Shown: one piece after another, positions 34,920-43,339 of the stretch
How the letters are laid out: every line of letters starts with the position of its first letter
Position numbering within the stretch: position 1 is the first letter of the stretch
DNA from: EX4484-2 sp964592095
Lineage (GTDB): Archaea > Altiarchaeota > Altiarchaeia > IMC4 > QMZM01
Direction of reading: 5' to 3'
Length of the DNA stretch: 49,330 nucleotides
Assembly: GCA_964592095.1 (NCBI GenBank)
Contig: CAZQER010000001.1
Location: 1-49,330, forward strand
Made by a program: the position numbers and the translations under genes
Notes under the pieces: generated by a model
What the model saw: the letters and a program-made list of their open reading frames with translations, nothing else
Databases searched by the model: none
Told to the model about the DNA's origin: nothing

Positions 34920-35011
34920 TTTTCATATAAATCACTAATTATTTTTTTAAGATTGATTCTTATATTTTATATCAATCTATTTAAACCATACCACTTGCTA
35001 CAAAATTTTGT

Positions 35012-35140
35012 TATTTAGCGGGCTAAAAAATTAACATCCCTTATTTTCCTACCGGAGTTTGCTTTTCAACATTTTTAGCCCCGCCTCAATTATCTGTCAG
35101 TCACCCCAACACCATAAGAGGTATAAGGAGGTGGTATAGA
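35012..35140 (+). ncRNA. Structured 5' leader of inositol-1-phosphate synthase, candidate cis-regulatory RNA
   Basis: A TATTTAAACC box at about 34978-34987 would place transcription start near 35010. From there to the ATG the DNA is less AT-rich than other gaps and holds paired arms. GCGGGCTAAAAA (35018-35029) can pair with TTTTTAGCCCCGC (35072-35084) as 12 bp with one bulged C, closing a loop of about 42 nt. Further on, CACCCC (35102-35107) can pair with GGAGGTG (35127-35133), which is the Shine-Dalgarno sequence, with one bulged A, around a small ACC/GGT hairpin. This could hide the ribosome site. It matches no riboswitch class that I know. Confidence 0.5.
35125..35133 (+). promoter_or_regulatory. 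Strong Shine-Dalgarno sequence
   Basis: AAGGAGGTG is complementary to the 3' end of archaeal 16S rRNA and ends 7 nt before the ATG at 35141. Most genes in the window lack such a site, so this mRNA is built for leader-dependent initiation. Confidence 0.75.
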
Positions 35141-36235
35141 ATGGAAAAAATAAAAATAGCAATAATTGGTATCGGAAATTGTGCAAGTTCGTTAATCCAG
35201 GGAATTTATTATTATAAGGATAAAAACCCGGATGATGTAACTGGTTTAATGCATTGGGATATAGGAGGTTATAAACCATACGATATAGAGGTTGTTGCAG
35301 CCATTGATGTAGATAAAAGAAAGGTTGGAAAGGATGTGAGTGAGGCTATTTTTGCAAAACCAAACTGTACAAAGATATTTTGTAGTGATATCCCAAAAAT
35401 GGGGGTTGAGGTGGTTATGGGTAATGTCCTAGATGGTGTTGCACCCCATATGAAGGAATATCCCGAGGATAGAGCATTTGTGATTTCAGATAGTGAGGAG
35501 GCAGATATCGTAGATGTTTTAGAGGATAGTGGGGCTGAGATGGCATTAAATTACCTTCCCGTTGGTTCAGAAAAGGCAACCAGATATTATGTAAATTGCT
35601 GTCTGGAGGCAAATGTTGCACTCATTAATTGTATTCCCGTATTTATTGCCAGCAATGATGAATTTGCAAGAAGATTCAGAGAGAAAAATCTTCCAATAGT
35701 GGGTGATGATATAAAGGCACAAATTGGTGCAACCATAACCCACAGAGCATTGGCAAAGTTATTCACAGACAGGGGTGTTAGATTAGATAGAACATACCAA
35801 TTGAATACTGGTGGAAATACAGATTTTCTTAATATGCTTGCCAGAGAGAGACTTAAATCAAAAAGGATATCAAAAACGGAGGCTGTTCAATCTGTATTGG
35901 ATAGACCATTAGAACATGAGAACATACACATAGGTCCATCGGATTATGTAGCATGGCAAAATGATAACAAAATTTGCTTCTTGAGGATGGAGGGAAGAAT
36001 ATTTGGCGATGTCCCGATGAATTTAGAATTGAGGTTGAGTGTTGAGGATTCACCAAATTCTGCTGGTTGTGCAATAGATGCAATTAGATGCTGTAAACTG
36101 GCATTGGATAGAGAAATTGGTGGTCCATTAATCTCAATTTCTGCATATACAATGAAACACCCCCCACAACAATTCCCGGACGAGAAGGCAAGAGAGATGG
36201 TAGATGAATTTATTGCAGGTAAAAGGGAGAGATAG
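35141..36235 (+). CDS. myo-Inositol-1-phosphate synthase
   Basis: The 364-residue protein opens with the NAD-binding motif IAIIGIGNCASSLIQGI. It has GYKPYDIEVVAAIDVDKRKV, ALNYLPVGSEKATRYYVNCC, DDIKAQIGATITHRAL and QLNTGGNTDFLNM, the core signature of archaeal and actinobacterial inositol-1-phosphate synthases. It converts glucose 6-phosphate to inositol 1-phosphate, the head-group precursor of archaetidylinositol and of di-myo-inositol phosphate. The next gene, 7 bp downstream, encodes a nucleotidyltransferase/CDP-alcohol transferase fusion, so the two form an inositol-lipid or solute operon. Confidence 0.93.
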   Translation: MEKIKIAIIGIGNCASSLIQGIYYYKDKNPDDVTGLMHWDIGGYKPYDIEVVAAIDVDKRKVGKDVSEAIFAKPNCTKIFCSDIPKMGVEVVMGNVLDGVAPHMKEYPEDRAFVISDSEEADIVDVLEDSGAEMALNYLPVGSEKATRYYVNCCLEANVALINCIPVFIASNDEFARRFREKNLPIVGDDIKAQIGATITHRALAKLFTDRGVRLDRTYQLNTGGNTDFLNMLARERLKSKRISKTEAVQSVLDRPLEHENIHIGPSDYVAWQNDNKICFLRMEGRIFGDVPMNLELRLSVEDSPNSAGCAIDAIRCCKLALDREIGGPLISISAYTMKHPPQQFPDEKAREMVDEFIAGKRER

Positions 36236-36242
36236 GAAGGGA

Positions 36243-37628
36243 ATGAAAGCATTAATAATTGCCGCAGGGAGGGGTAGCAGGCTTAAAGAACTGAGTGGGG
36301 ATGAACCTAAACCATTAATTAGGCTTCTTGGTTTATCCCTGATTGAGAGGGTAATACTAACCTCAAAATTGGCTGGAATCAATGAGTTTTTTATAGTAAT
36401 AGGCTATCTTGGAGATAGAATAAAGGAAAAACTGGGTAATGGAGATAGGTACGGGGTAAAAATAACATATATTAAAAATGAGGAATGGAAAAGGGGTAAT
36501 GGAATCTCGGTTTTTAAAGCCAGAGGGTTTTTTAAGGAGAATTTTATTCTATTGATGGGTGATCATATCTTTGATGCCCGCATTCTAACGGAACTTGTTG
36601 AGTATGGTATGAAAACATCAATTGTCCTGGCTGTAGATAGAAGAAAACCATTATCTTCTGATACGAAGGTTTTTGAGAGGGATGGAAAGATTATTGATAT
36701 AGGGAAAAATATAAAGAATTCAAACTGTATAGATACAGGTATATTGCTCTGCTCACCGAGAATTTTCTCTTATCTTGAAGAGGCAATAAAGGAGGGTAAA
36801 ACAGAACTTGCGGATGGTGTTGCTAAGGCTGCTAAAAATAGGGATGCCGAGATATTTGATATCACACAGATTGATAGCTATGTATCAAAGATGAGAAAAT
36901 ATATAAAACCATGGTGGATAGATGTTGATACGGAGTATGATTTAAAAAAGGCAAGATGGGTTATAATTGAAAATTCAAGCAAGGGCGCATCGGATTTTTT
37001 GGCTCGTTATGTTCACAAACCAATAGAGAATAAACTCGTTAGTTTCATATCCAATTTCGATATTACTCCAAATAAATTAACAATTATTGTAAATATATTT
37101 GCATATATTATAACTGTATTATTCTTTCTTGGTTATTTATTGCCCGCATCAATTCTAACATTTGTTGTAGGGGTGCTTGATGGTGTTGATGGTAAACTGG
37201 CAAGGGTTAAGTTAATGACGAGTAAATTAGGCTCAATAGAGCATTCGTTTGACCTCCTGTTTGAGTTTTCATGGTTTATTGCATTGGCATTGTTTCTATT
37301 TAATTCCACAAATGATGCATTACCATTAATACTATGTATGTTCATAATTTTATTTATATCCTTTTACAGACATGTTTATGACCAGTTCAGAAGGGCGATG
37401 GGTAGAAGTCTGGATGATAGTGGTGATTTTGAAAGGATATTCAGGAGGATTGCGGGTAGAAGAAATCTATACAACATCCCAATATTAATAAGCATCCTAT
37501 TGGGCGTTCCATTGTATTCATTAATATTTATATTGTTTCATTCTGGAATTACAGCAGTTGTATACGCCTCAAGAGCCATAAAACATATGTATGATGCAGA
37601 TAAAATTGCTATTAGTGCTATTAGATAA
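36243..37628 (+). CDS. Nucleotidyltransferase fused to CDP-alcohol phosphatidyltransferase (IPCT/DIPPS-like)
   Basis: The ATG at 36243 follows AGGAAGGGA and gives 461 residues. The N-terminal part (to about 235) is a nucleotidyltransferase: ALIIAAGRGSRLKELSGDEP, KPLIRLLG, ILLMGDHIFD. The C-terminal part is a membrane CDP-alcohol phosphatidyltransferase, with helices around the motif D313-G-V-D316-G-x2-A-R-x8-G330. The order is that of IPCT/DIPPS, which makes CDP-inositol and couples it to inositol phosphate. The later motif differs: the usual G-x3-D-x3-D reads G-SIE-H334, then D337 and E341. Context with inositol-1-phosphate synthase supports an inositol substrate. Whether the product is a lipid or di-inositol phosphate is open. 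Confidence 0.85.
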   Translation: MKALIIAAGRGSRLKELSGDEPKPLIRLLGLSLIERVILTSKLAGINEFFIVIGYLGDRIKEKLGNGDRYGVKITYIKNEEWKRGNGISVFKARGFFKENFILLMGDHIFDARILTELVEYGMKTSIVLAVDRRKPLSSDTKVFERDGKIIDIGKNIKNSNCIDTGILLCSPRIFSYLEEAIKEGKTELADGVAKAAKNRDAEIFDITQIDSYVSKMRKYIKPWWIDVDTEYDLKKARWVIIENSSKGASDFLARYVHKPIENKLVSFISNFDITPNKLTIIVNIFAYIITVLFFLGYLLPASILTFVVGVLDGVDGKLARVKLMTSKLGSIEHSFDLLFEFSWFIALALFLFNSTNDALPLILCMFIILFISFYRHVYDQFRRAMGRSLDDSGDFERIFRRIAGRRNLYNIPILISILLGVPLYSLIFILFHSGITAVVYASRAIKHMYDADKIAISAIR

Positions 37629-37654
37629 ATATGAGATAATAAGATAAAATAAAA

Positions 37655-38725
37655 ATGGCAAATATAGCATTAATGTCATCGTGGAATGCAGCATGTGGTG
37701 TATCCATCCATGCAGAACTGATCGGAAGGGGGTTTATCAATCAAGGTCATAATCTTATGGTTTTTGCGCCCATAACATATGAGGATGACCATACATATCT
37801 ATGGTTTAATGATGATGAATCGTTTGTAAAGAGGAATTTCTCCTTTCTTAGATACGGAGATAAGTACAAGAATGAGAAACTTCTATCTTATCTCTACTTA
37901 GACCCATCAATGGTTGATGAAGACTTTGATGTATTTATTGTTGAGAAGCCAACATCAATTCCTCTGAATAAGTTATTACCACTATTTGATAAAATAAAAA
38001 AGAAGGCAAAAACAATAGCAATATTTCATGAAGGAATAATGCCGGAAAATCCATATTTTTATAAATTTGATTGGGATTCTATCATTGTCTTTGATGAAAG
38101 ATATAAAGGATTATTCTCCACTGTTTTTCCGGAGGATAGGATACATATAGTCCCGTTTCCATGTTATAAACCAAAACAGATAAACAAGAAAAAGGCAAGG
38201 AATGCACTTAATCTCAACGAAGATGATAATATAATCTTCACATACGGTAGATTTTATTTATTACCGGAGGTTTTATCGCAAATCAAAAAAACACATTATA
38301 AGGTGATATATCTGTGTATGGTTAGAAGCATAGATAAATTCAACAAGCTGTATAAATTATCGAAAAGGTTTCCGTTTTTTGAACTCAGATTGTCAAGATA
38401 TCCGGTATTTTCAGATGAATTCCACAACTTTCTATTTTCATCAGATGCCGTTATATTCTATAGAAGATCTGCATTACATAATCCCGTTTCAAGCTCGGCA
38501 CATGTCTGTCTTGGTTTTCTCAGACCATTAATATGTCCAGATAATGAATTCTTCTATACATTCTCCAATGAAGTAATCAAGTATAAAGATGTAGATGAGA
38601 TCATTGTGAAGATAAAGGATGTTCTTGAGAATGGAGATAAGATAGATGAAACTCTAAAGGCTGCTAAAAGATATGTGGAGGAGAACTCTGCCAAAAAAAT
38701 AGCAAAAAGAATTCTTGAATTATGA
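37655..38725 (+). CDS. Glycosyltransferase, GT-B type
   Basis: The 356-residue protein looks like a GT4-like glycosyltransferase. The N-terminal domain starts IALMSSWNAACGVSIHAELI, close to the 'GGVxxHxxxL' acceptor loop. The C-terminal domain has NIIFTYGRFYLLPEVLSQIK, SDAVIFYRRSALHNPVSSSA in place of the usual E-x7-E region, and a helical end EENSAKKIAKRILEL. The donor sugar is unknown. It follows the inositol block by 26 bp on the same strand and may glycosylate an inositol lipid. That link is inference. It converges with the lipoprotein gene and overlaps it by 6 bp. Confidence 0.75.
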   Translation: MANIALMSSWNAACGVSIHAELIGRGFINQGHNLMVFAPITYEDDHTYLWFNDDESFVKRNFSFLRYGDKYKNEKLLSYLYLDPSMVDEDFDVFIVEKPTSIPLNKLLPLFDKIKKKAKTIAIFHEGIMPENPYFYKFDWDSIIVFDERYKGLFSTVFPEDRIHIVPFPCYKPKQINKKKARNALNLNEDDNIIFTYGRFYLLPEVLSQIKKTHYKVIYLCMVRSIDKFNKLYKLSKRFPFFELRLSRYPVFSDEFHNFLFSSDAVIFYRRSALHNPVSSSAHVCLGFLRPLICPDNEFFYTFSNEVIKYKDVDEIIVKIKDVLENGDKIDETLKAAKRYVEENSAKKIAKRILEL

Positions 38726-39721
38726 ATATGAATATGTGTGATTTAAACAGCTTTCCTTTACACCATTATCTATTATAAGATTACATAATTCCGTATCATT
38801 ATTGATTATACTCAGATTATAATAGCATTTATCCCTCCAGTCAATATCGTAGATACTACTACATAATCTACCATCATTTCTCAATATTGCAATCTCCTTA
38901 ATGCATGCACTTTCCCATTCATCTGATTCAATCAGATAACATATACTTGCATTATTCCTATTCTTTGCAACGGTTAAATAACAGAAATATTTCCACTCCT
39001 TCTCTACAATATTGCATTCCCTGAGTGATGTTTTGTTTTCTATTACGCTTTTATAGCATACGCTCCTTAGTTTAGATTCTGTTATATATCCACAGATATT
39101 GGCATTTCCCTTTATAGTTGCGATATGATTATAGCATCCATCCCTTTTAACCCTGAATCTCAATTCATTACAGATTGATTCATTCAGGCGTTTCACCGCA
39201 ATATTTTTTATACATTCATCAGACATGAATCTGTCAGATATAAATGAACATATAGAGAGATTATCCTTTTTCAGAGCTAAATCGTTATAACAACCATCTC
39301 TATTTTCATTTGCATATATATCGGAACACATATCCTCATTGCTTAATAAAACTGCCACATTCCAGAGACACTCGTCCCTGTATATATGACTCCTTATCCT
39401 CCTGCAGATTTGTGGGTTAAGCCTTTTAATTCCCTCGTCCTTATAGCATTCATCCCTAAGTTTCGTGTCTGATATAAAATCACATATAATCCCCCCCATG
39501 GTTGTAGTTGTATGTATGGTTTCTGTTGAAGAGGTTGATGTTGATGTTACTGATGTTGTTGATTGGATTAGAACAGTTGATGAAGTTGATGATGTTGTTA
39601 TTGTTGTTGATGTTGAGGTAGTTACTGTAGGGGTTGGGATTTCTATACATCCACATAACAGTAACGGCATTATTATTAATATCTTCAAGGATATGTGATT
39701 TGTATTCATTACAATCACCAA
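38720..39721 (-). CDS. Lipoprotein with ten 26-residue two-cysteine repeats
   Basis: I recognise no named family. A signal peptide ends in LLLCGC-IEIP, a good lipobox, so the protein should be lipid-anchored outside the cell. A Thr/Ser-rich stalk of about 50 residues follows, then ten tandem repeats of about 26 residues to the end. The pattern is I-C-x2-I-x6-R-D-x-C-Y-x3-A-x4-N-x2, for example ICNELRFRVKRDGCYNHIA. Each repeat looks like two short helices tied by cysteines. A paralogue with six repeats lies at 41957-42637. This gene follows folD by 44 bp on the same strand. M1 or M5 (39709) may be the start. Ligand unknown. Confidence 0.8.
   Translation of the reverse strand: MVIVMNTNHISLKILIIMPLLLCGCIEIPTPTVTTSTSTTITTSSTSSTVLIQSTTSVTSTSTSSTETIHTTTTMGGIICDFISDTKLRDECYKDEGIKRLNPQICRRIRSHIYRDECLWNVAVLLSNEDMCSDIYANENRDGCYNDLALKKDNLSICSFISDRFMSDECIKNIAVKRLNESICNELRFRVKRDGCYNHIATIKGNANICGYITESKLRSVCYKSVIENKTSLRECNIVEKEWKYFCYLTVAKNRNNASICYLIESDEWESACIKEIAILRNDGRLCSSIYDIDWRDKCYYNLSIINNDTELCNLIIDNGVKESCLNHTYSYS
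39510..39645. repeat. GTT/GAT-rich low-complexity DNA encoding the Thr/Ser stalk
   Basis: The plus strand reads as irregular runs of GTTGAT, GTTGTT and GATGTT. On the coding minus strand these give Thr, Ser and a few Val codons. A similar but shorter run lies at 10915-10990 in the secreted protein gene. The regions are protein linkers, not regulatory repeats. Confidence 0.7.
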
Positions 39722-39765
39722 GATGCTATGATTTCTGTAAATTTCTGCAATTATCTTATTAGAAT

Positions 39766-40614
39766 TTACCCAAAAAATGACATCTTTGCTGCGATAATTG
39801 TATTTTCAAGAAGCATTGTTATTGTCATCGGTCCAACACCCCCCGGTACCGGTGTGATTAATGATACCTTATCCCTCACATCCTCAAAATCCACATCACC
39901 TACGATTTTTCCATTCACCCTGTTTATACCAACATCAATTACAATTGCATTATCTCCAAGCATATCTCCACTTATAAGATTTGGAACACCTGCCGCAACT
40001 ATAAGAATTTCCGCATTCTTTGTATGTTTCTTTAGATTTTTTGTATGTACATGACAGATTGTTACCGTTGCATTCCTGTTTAATAGTAACATTGCCAATG
40101 GTTTTCCAATTAATACGCTATGGCTTATTATTACAATCTCTCTGCCCTTTAAATCTATTCCCTCGTACTCAAAGATTCTTATAATTCCCTTGGGAGTACA
40201 TGATACCAATACTTCATTTCCCATTAATAGATTTCCAATATTAACTGGATTCATGCCGTCAACATCCTTTATAGGAGATATCCTATTGAATATATTATTT
40301 CTATCTATGTGTTCCGGAAGCGGTAACTGAACAAGAATTCCATGAACTGCAGGATCTCTGTTCTGTTCATCGATCAATTGCAGAAGTTCACTTTCTTTTG
40401 CATCTGCAGGTAAATGGAAGTTCTTTGATTTTATCCCTATATCCCCACACGCCCTTGTCTTCATCTTGATATATAACTCCGATGCGGGGTCATCTCCAAC
40501 AAGTATTGTTGAGAGGGATGGGTGGATTCCCTTAGACATCAATTCCCTTACCTCAAATGCGAGATTCTTCCTTATTTCAAAAGAAATCTTTTTTCCATCT
40601 ATGATTCTGCCCAT
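39766..40614 (-). CDS. folD: Methylene-tetrahydrofolate dehydrogenase / methenyl-THF cyclohydrolase FolD
   Basis: The 282-residue protein has STILVGDDPASELYIKMK with the Tyr-x3-Lys catalytic pair. It also has HGILVQLPLPEHID, PIKDVDGMNPVNIGNL and the NADP segment IISHSVLIGKPLAMLL (usually GRS-x-x-VGKP). ITPVPGGVGPMTITMLLENT closes the domain. It interconverts methylene-, methenyl- and formyl-THF. It is 13 bp downstream of glyA on the same strand, so serine-derived C1 units pass directly to it. The Arg-to-His change in the GRS motif touches the cofactor site and may alter NAD/NADP preference. Confidence 0.95.
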   Translation of the reverse strand: MGRIIDGKKISFEIRKNLAFEVRELMSKGIHPSLSTILVGDDPASELYIKMKTRACGDIGIKSKNFHLPADAKESELLQLIDEQNRDPAVHGILVQLPLPEHIDRNNIFNRISPIKDVDGMNPVNIGNLLMGNEVLVSCTPKGIIRIFEYEGIDLKGREIVIISHSVLIGKPLAMLLLNRNATVTICHVHTKNLKKHTKNAEILIVAAGVPNLISGDMLGDNAIVIDVGINRVNGKIVGDVDFEDVRDKVSLITPVPGGVGPMTITMLLENTIIAAKMSFFG

Positions 40615-40627
40615 TTTAATGTTTGAT

Positions 40628-41875
40628 TTAATAATTCAATTCCTCATATAGTGGGAATTGTTCACATAATTCTATAACCTCCTCTCTAACTTTCTTCCTC
40701 ACATTTCTATCGTCTATGTTTTCAATAACTCTTGTAATAAATTCTGCAATCAACTCCATCTCTTTCTCTTTCATACCCCTCGTGGTTACCGATGGTGTAC
40801 CAATCCTTATACCGCTGGTAATCCATGGTTTTTGTTCATCAAATGGAACGGTGTTTTTATTTAGAGTAATGCCAGCCTCCTGTAATGCAATCTCAGCCTC
40901 CCTGCCGGTAATATTCTTGTTTCTTAGATCTACCAATATTAAATGATTGTCCGTACCTCCAGAAACGAGATCAAATCCATTATCCATAAGGATTTCAGCA
41001 AGTTTTTTTGAATTTTTTACAATCTGTTTCGCATATTCCTTAAATTCATCTGTGAGTGCTTCCTTAAAACATACTGCCTTTGCAGCAATTACATGCATAA
41101 ATGGTCCTCCCTGAATGCACGGAAAGACTGCTTTATCAATTGCATTTGCGTATTTCTCCATACACACTATCATACCCCCTCTTGGACCTCTAAGCGTTTT
41201 ATGGGTTGTGGTTGTAGTAAAATCAGAGTATGGAATTGGGGTTGGATGAACACCCGCTACCACAAGCCCTGCTATGTGTGCTATATCTGACATCAAATAT
41301 GCGTCCACTTCATTTGCTATCTCCGAAAACGCCTCAAAATTCACAATTCTGGGATATGCAGAATAACCGCATACTATCAAATCTGGATTCACATCCCTTG
41401 CTATTCTCATTATCTCATCATAATCTAACATTTCGGTTTCTTTACTAACACCATAATGATAAACCTTGTATAGTTTACCTGAAAAACTCACCGGAGAGCC
41501 ATGACTCAGATGTCCCCCATGAGAAAGCTCCATACTGAGTATTTTACTCCCAACCCTCAATACAGAAAAGTAAACTGCCATGTTTGCCTGTGAACCTGAA
41601 TGTGGCTGGACATTAACATGCTCACATTTAAACAGTTTCTTTGCCCTCTCTATAGCCAAATCCTCTGCAATATCAACAAACTGACAGCCTCCATAATACC
41701 TTTTATGAGGATAACCCTCGGCATACTTATTGGTCATAACACAACCCTGTGCCTCAAGAACAGCCTTAGATGCGTGATTCTCAGATGCAATCAGCTGTAG
41801 ATTATATCTTTCTCTATCTATCTCATCCTTGATTGCCCTCATGATTTCTGGATCGGTAGATTTTAAATCAGTCAT
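40628..41875 (-). CDS. glyA: Serine hydroxymethyltransferase
   Basis: The 415-residue length is typical. Motifs include LQLIASENHASKAVLEAQGC, NKYAEGYPHKRYYGGCQFVD, VNVQPHSGSQANMAVYF, LSHGGHLSHGSPVSFSG, and the PLP-lysine segment TTTTHKTLRGPRGGMI. It moves the C1 unit of serine to a tetrahydropterin. Substitution of methanopterin for folate occurs in some archaea, but the neighbouring folD argues for folate. glyA, folD and the repeat lipoprotein run in one direction with short gaps. Confidence 0.96.
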   Translation of the reverse strand: MTDLKSTDPEIMRAIKDEIDRERYNLQLIASENHASKAVLEAQGCVMTNKYAEGYPHKRYYGGCQFVDIAEDLAIERAKKLFKCEHVNVQPHSGSQANMAVYFSVLRVGSKILSMELSHGGHLSHGSPVSFSGKLYKVYHYGVSKETEMLDYDEIMRIARDVNPDLIVCGYSAYPRIVNFEAFSEIANEVDAYLMSDIAHIAGLVVAGVHPTPIPYSDFTTTTTHKTLRGPRGGMIVCMEKYANAIDKAVFPCIQGGPFMHVIAAKAVCFKEALTDEFKEYAKQIVKNSKKLAEILMDNGFDLVSGGTDNHLILVDLRNKNITGREAEIALQEAGITLNKNTVPFDEQKPWITSGIRIGTPSVTTRGMKEKEMELIAEFITRVIENIDDRNVRKKVREEVIELCEQFPLYEELNY

Positions 41876-41956
41876 AACAGATTATCTTATCGTATTCAAA
41901 AATAAAAAATTAAAGTTTAATAGATAATTACATTATAATAGCATTTTATAACAAGA

Positions 41957-42637
41957 ATGTCATTTAAATGTAGATATTTGGCATTATTCATATCAATTGC
42001 ATTGGTGATATTTTTTCTTTCCTGCATTGTAGAGCATCAATATGATGCAAATGAAAATATAACAAATTTTACCGATTTTAATTTTACAGTTAACACTACT
42101 ACCTCAACTATATTTGAATATAAACCGATTACAACAACAACCAAAACAACAATATCCTATTTTTCCTCAATAAAGGTCTGTGATGAGGCAGAATATCCGT
42201 CTAAGAAGGATATATGTCTGAAACAGGTTGCAATATTAAACAAAAATCCAAATGTATGTGGCCGCATTAAAGGGGATAATATAAAAATTGATTGTATAAT
42301 GACACTTGCAATTATTGTAGGTGATAAGAGAGTATGTGATAAAATAAAAGACAGAAAAAAAAGAGATAGCTGTTATTTTAATGTAGCCACTAAATCACAG
42401 AGGGAAGATGTTTGCAAAGCATTAGGTAAAATTCAGGACAGGGATGAATGTTATTATCGTCTTGCAAAGGATATAAAAGAGGGTAATATCTGTGGTAAAA
42501 TTCGCACATCTATAATGAGGGACAACTGTTATTTTGAGATTGCAAGGATAATCAAAAATGGAAATATCTGCTATGAAATCATGTCCACAGATATAAGAAG
42601 TGAATGCTTTTTAGAACTAAAAAATTATACCCTCTAA
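41957..42637 (+). CDS. Lipoprotein with six 26-residue two-cysteine repeats
   Basis: This 226-residue paralogue of the protein at 38.7 kb has the same plan. A signal peptide ends FFLSC-IVEH (lipobox), a Thr/Asn-rich stalk (TTTTKTTISY and neighbours) follows, then six repeats of about 26 residues such as VCDKIKDRKKRDSCYFNVA and ICGKIRTSIMRDNCYFEIA. Each repeat carries two cysteines about 13 residues apart. The gene is divergent from glyA. The stalk is shorter and richer in Asn than in the ten-repeat protein. Function unknown; surface exposure is inferred from the lipobox. Confidence 0.8.
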   Translation: MSFKCRYLALFISIALVIFFLSCIVEHQYDANENITNFTDFNFTVNTTTSTIFEYKPITTTTKTTISYFSSIKVCDEAEYPSKKDICLKQVAILNKNPNVCGRIKGDNIKIDCIMTLAIIVGDKRVCDKIKDRKKRDSCYFNVATKSQREDVCKALGKIQDRDECYYRLAKDIKEGNICGKIRTSIMRDNCYFEIARIIKNGNICYEIMSTDIRSECFLELKNYTL

Positions 42638-42680
42638 TTTTTTGAATATAAATCTAAAAATAATAAAATAAATCAATAGA

Positions 42681-43337
42681 ATGAAATACAAGGATAAGGC
42701 GATATGGATAGAAGTCAGAAATGAGGTGGGGGCATTAAACAAGGTGACATCAGTTATAGCATCGCATAGTGGAAATATCGATTACATAGAACAACTTAGT
42801 AGTGGTAATACAGTTAATCTCTATTTGGAGATTGGAGGTATAAAAAATTTAAGAAATCTAGCAGATGAATTGGAAAATCTTGATATCACGATAAAAACAG
42901 ATATTGTCCCAACATTCTCTCATGTTTACGGTAAGAGGGTTATTGTTATTGGGGGTGGCGCACAGGTGGCTGAGGTCGCCAAGGGTGCCATTTCCGAGGC
43001 GGATAGACACAACATCAGGGGAGAGAAGATTTCCGTGGATACAATTCCACTGACTGGAGAGATGGAGATAGCAGAAGCAGTAAGGGCTGTTGCACGGCTC
43101 CCAAGAGCAAAAATTCTGATACTTGCTGGTTCTTTAATGGGGGGAAAAATTACTGATGCTGTGAGGGATATCCAAAACAAAGGAATTATAGTAATATCCC
43201 TGAATATGGCGGGTTCAGTTCCAGATGTTGCGGATTTGGTTGTTTCAGACCCAATACAGGCGGGAGTAATGTCGGTTATGGCTATAGCAGATACTGCCAA
43301 ATTTTCAATAGAAAAGCAGAGGGGTAAGAGATACTAA
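42681..43337 (+). CDS. ACT-domain protein, DUF5612 type
   Basis: The 218-residue protein starts with an ACT-like domain (AIWIEVRNEVGALNKVTSVI, then NTVNLYLEIGG). A C-terminal Rossmann-like domain follows (YGKRVIVIGGGAQVAEVAKG, ILILAGSLMGGKITDAV, IIVISLNMAGSVPDVADLVV). It matches a conserved archaeal ACT family of unknown role (DUF5612). ACT domains bind amino acids. The next gene, dapF, begins 2 bp after its stop, so it may modulate lysine or methionine-family metabolism. That link is inference. Confidence 0.85.
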   Translation: MKYKDKAIWIEVRNEVGALNKVTSVIASHSGNIDYIEQLSSGNTVNLYLEIGGIKNLRNLADELENLDITIKTDIVPTFSHVYGKRVIVIGGGAQVAEVAKGAISEADRHNIRGEKISVDTIPLTGEMEIAEAVRAVARLPRAKILILAGSLMGGKITDAVRDIQNKGIIVISLNMAGSVPDVADLVVSDPIQAGVMSVMAIADTAKFSIEKQRGKRY

Positions 43338-43339
43338 GA

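Noticed and set aside
35012..35100. tRNA gene
   Set aside because: There is a single long stem but no cloverleaf, no T-loop GTTCGA-like sequence and no anticodon arm, so a leader RNA is the better reading.
38720..39480. Possible CRISPR-like or DNA repeat array
   Set aside because: The periodicity is about 78 bp and exists at protein level (26 residues). The DNA copies are too divergent, and there are no constant repeats with unique spacers.
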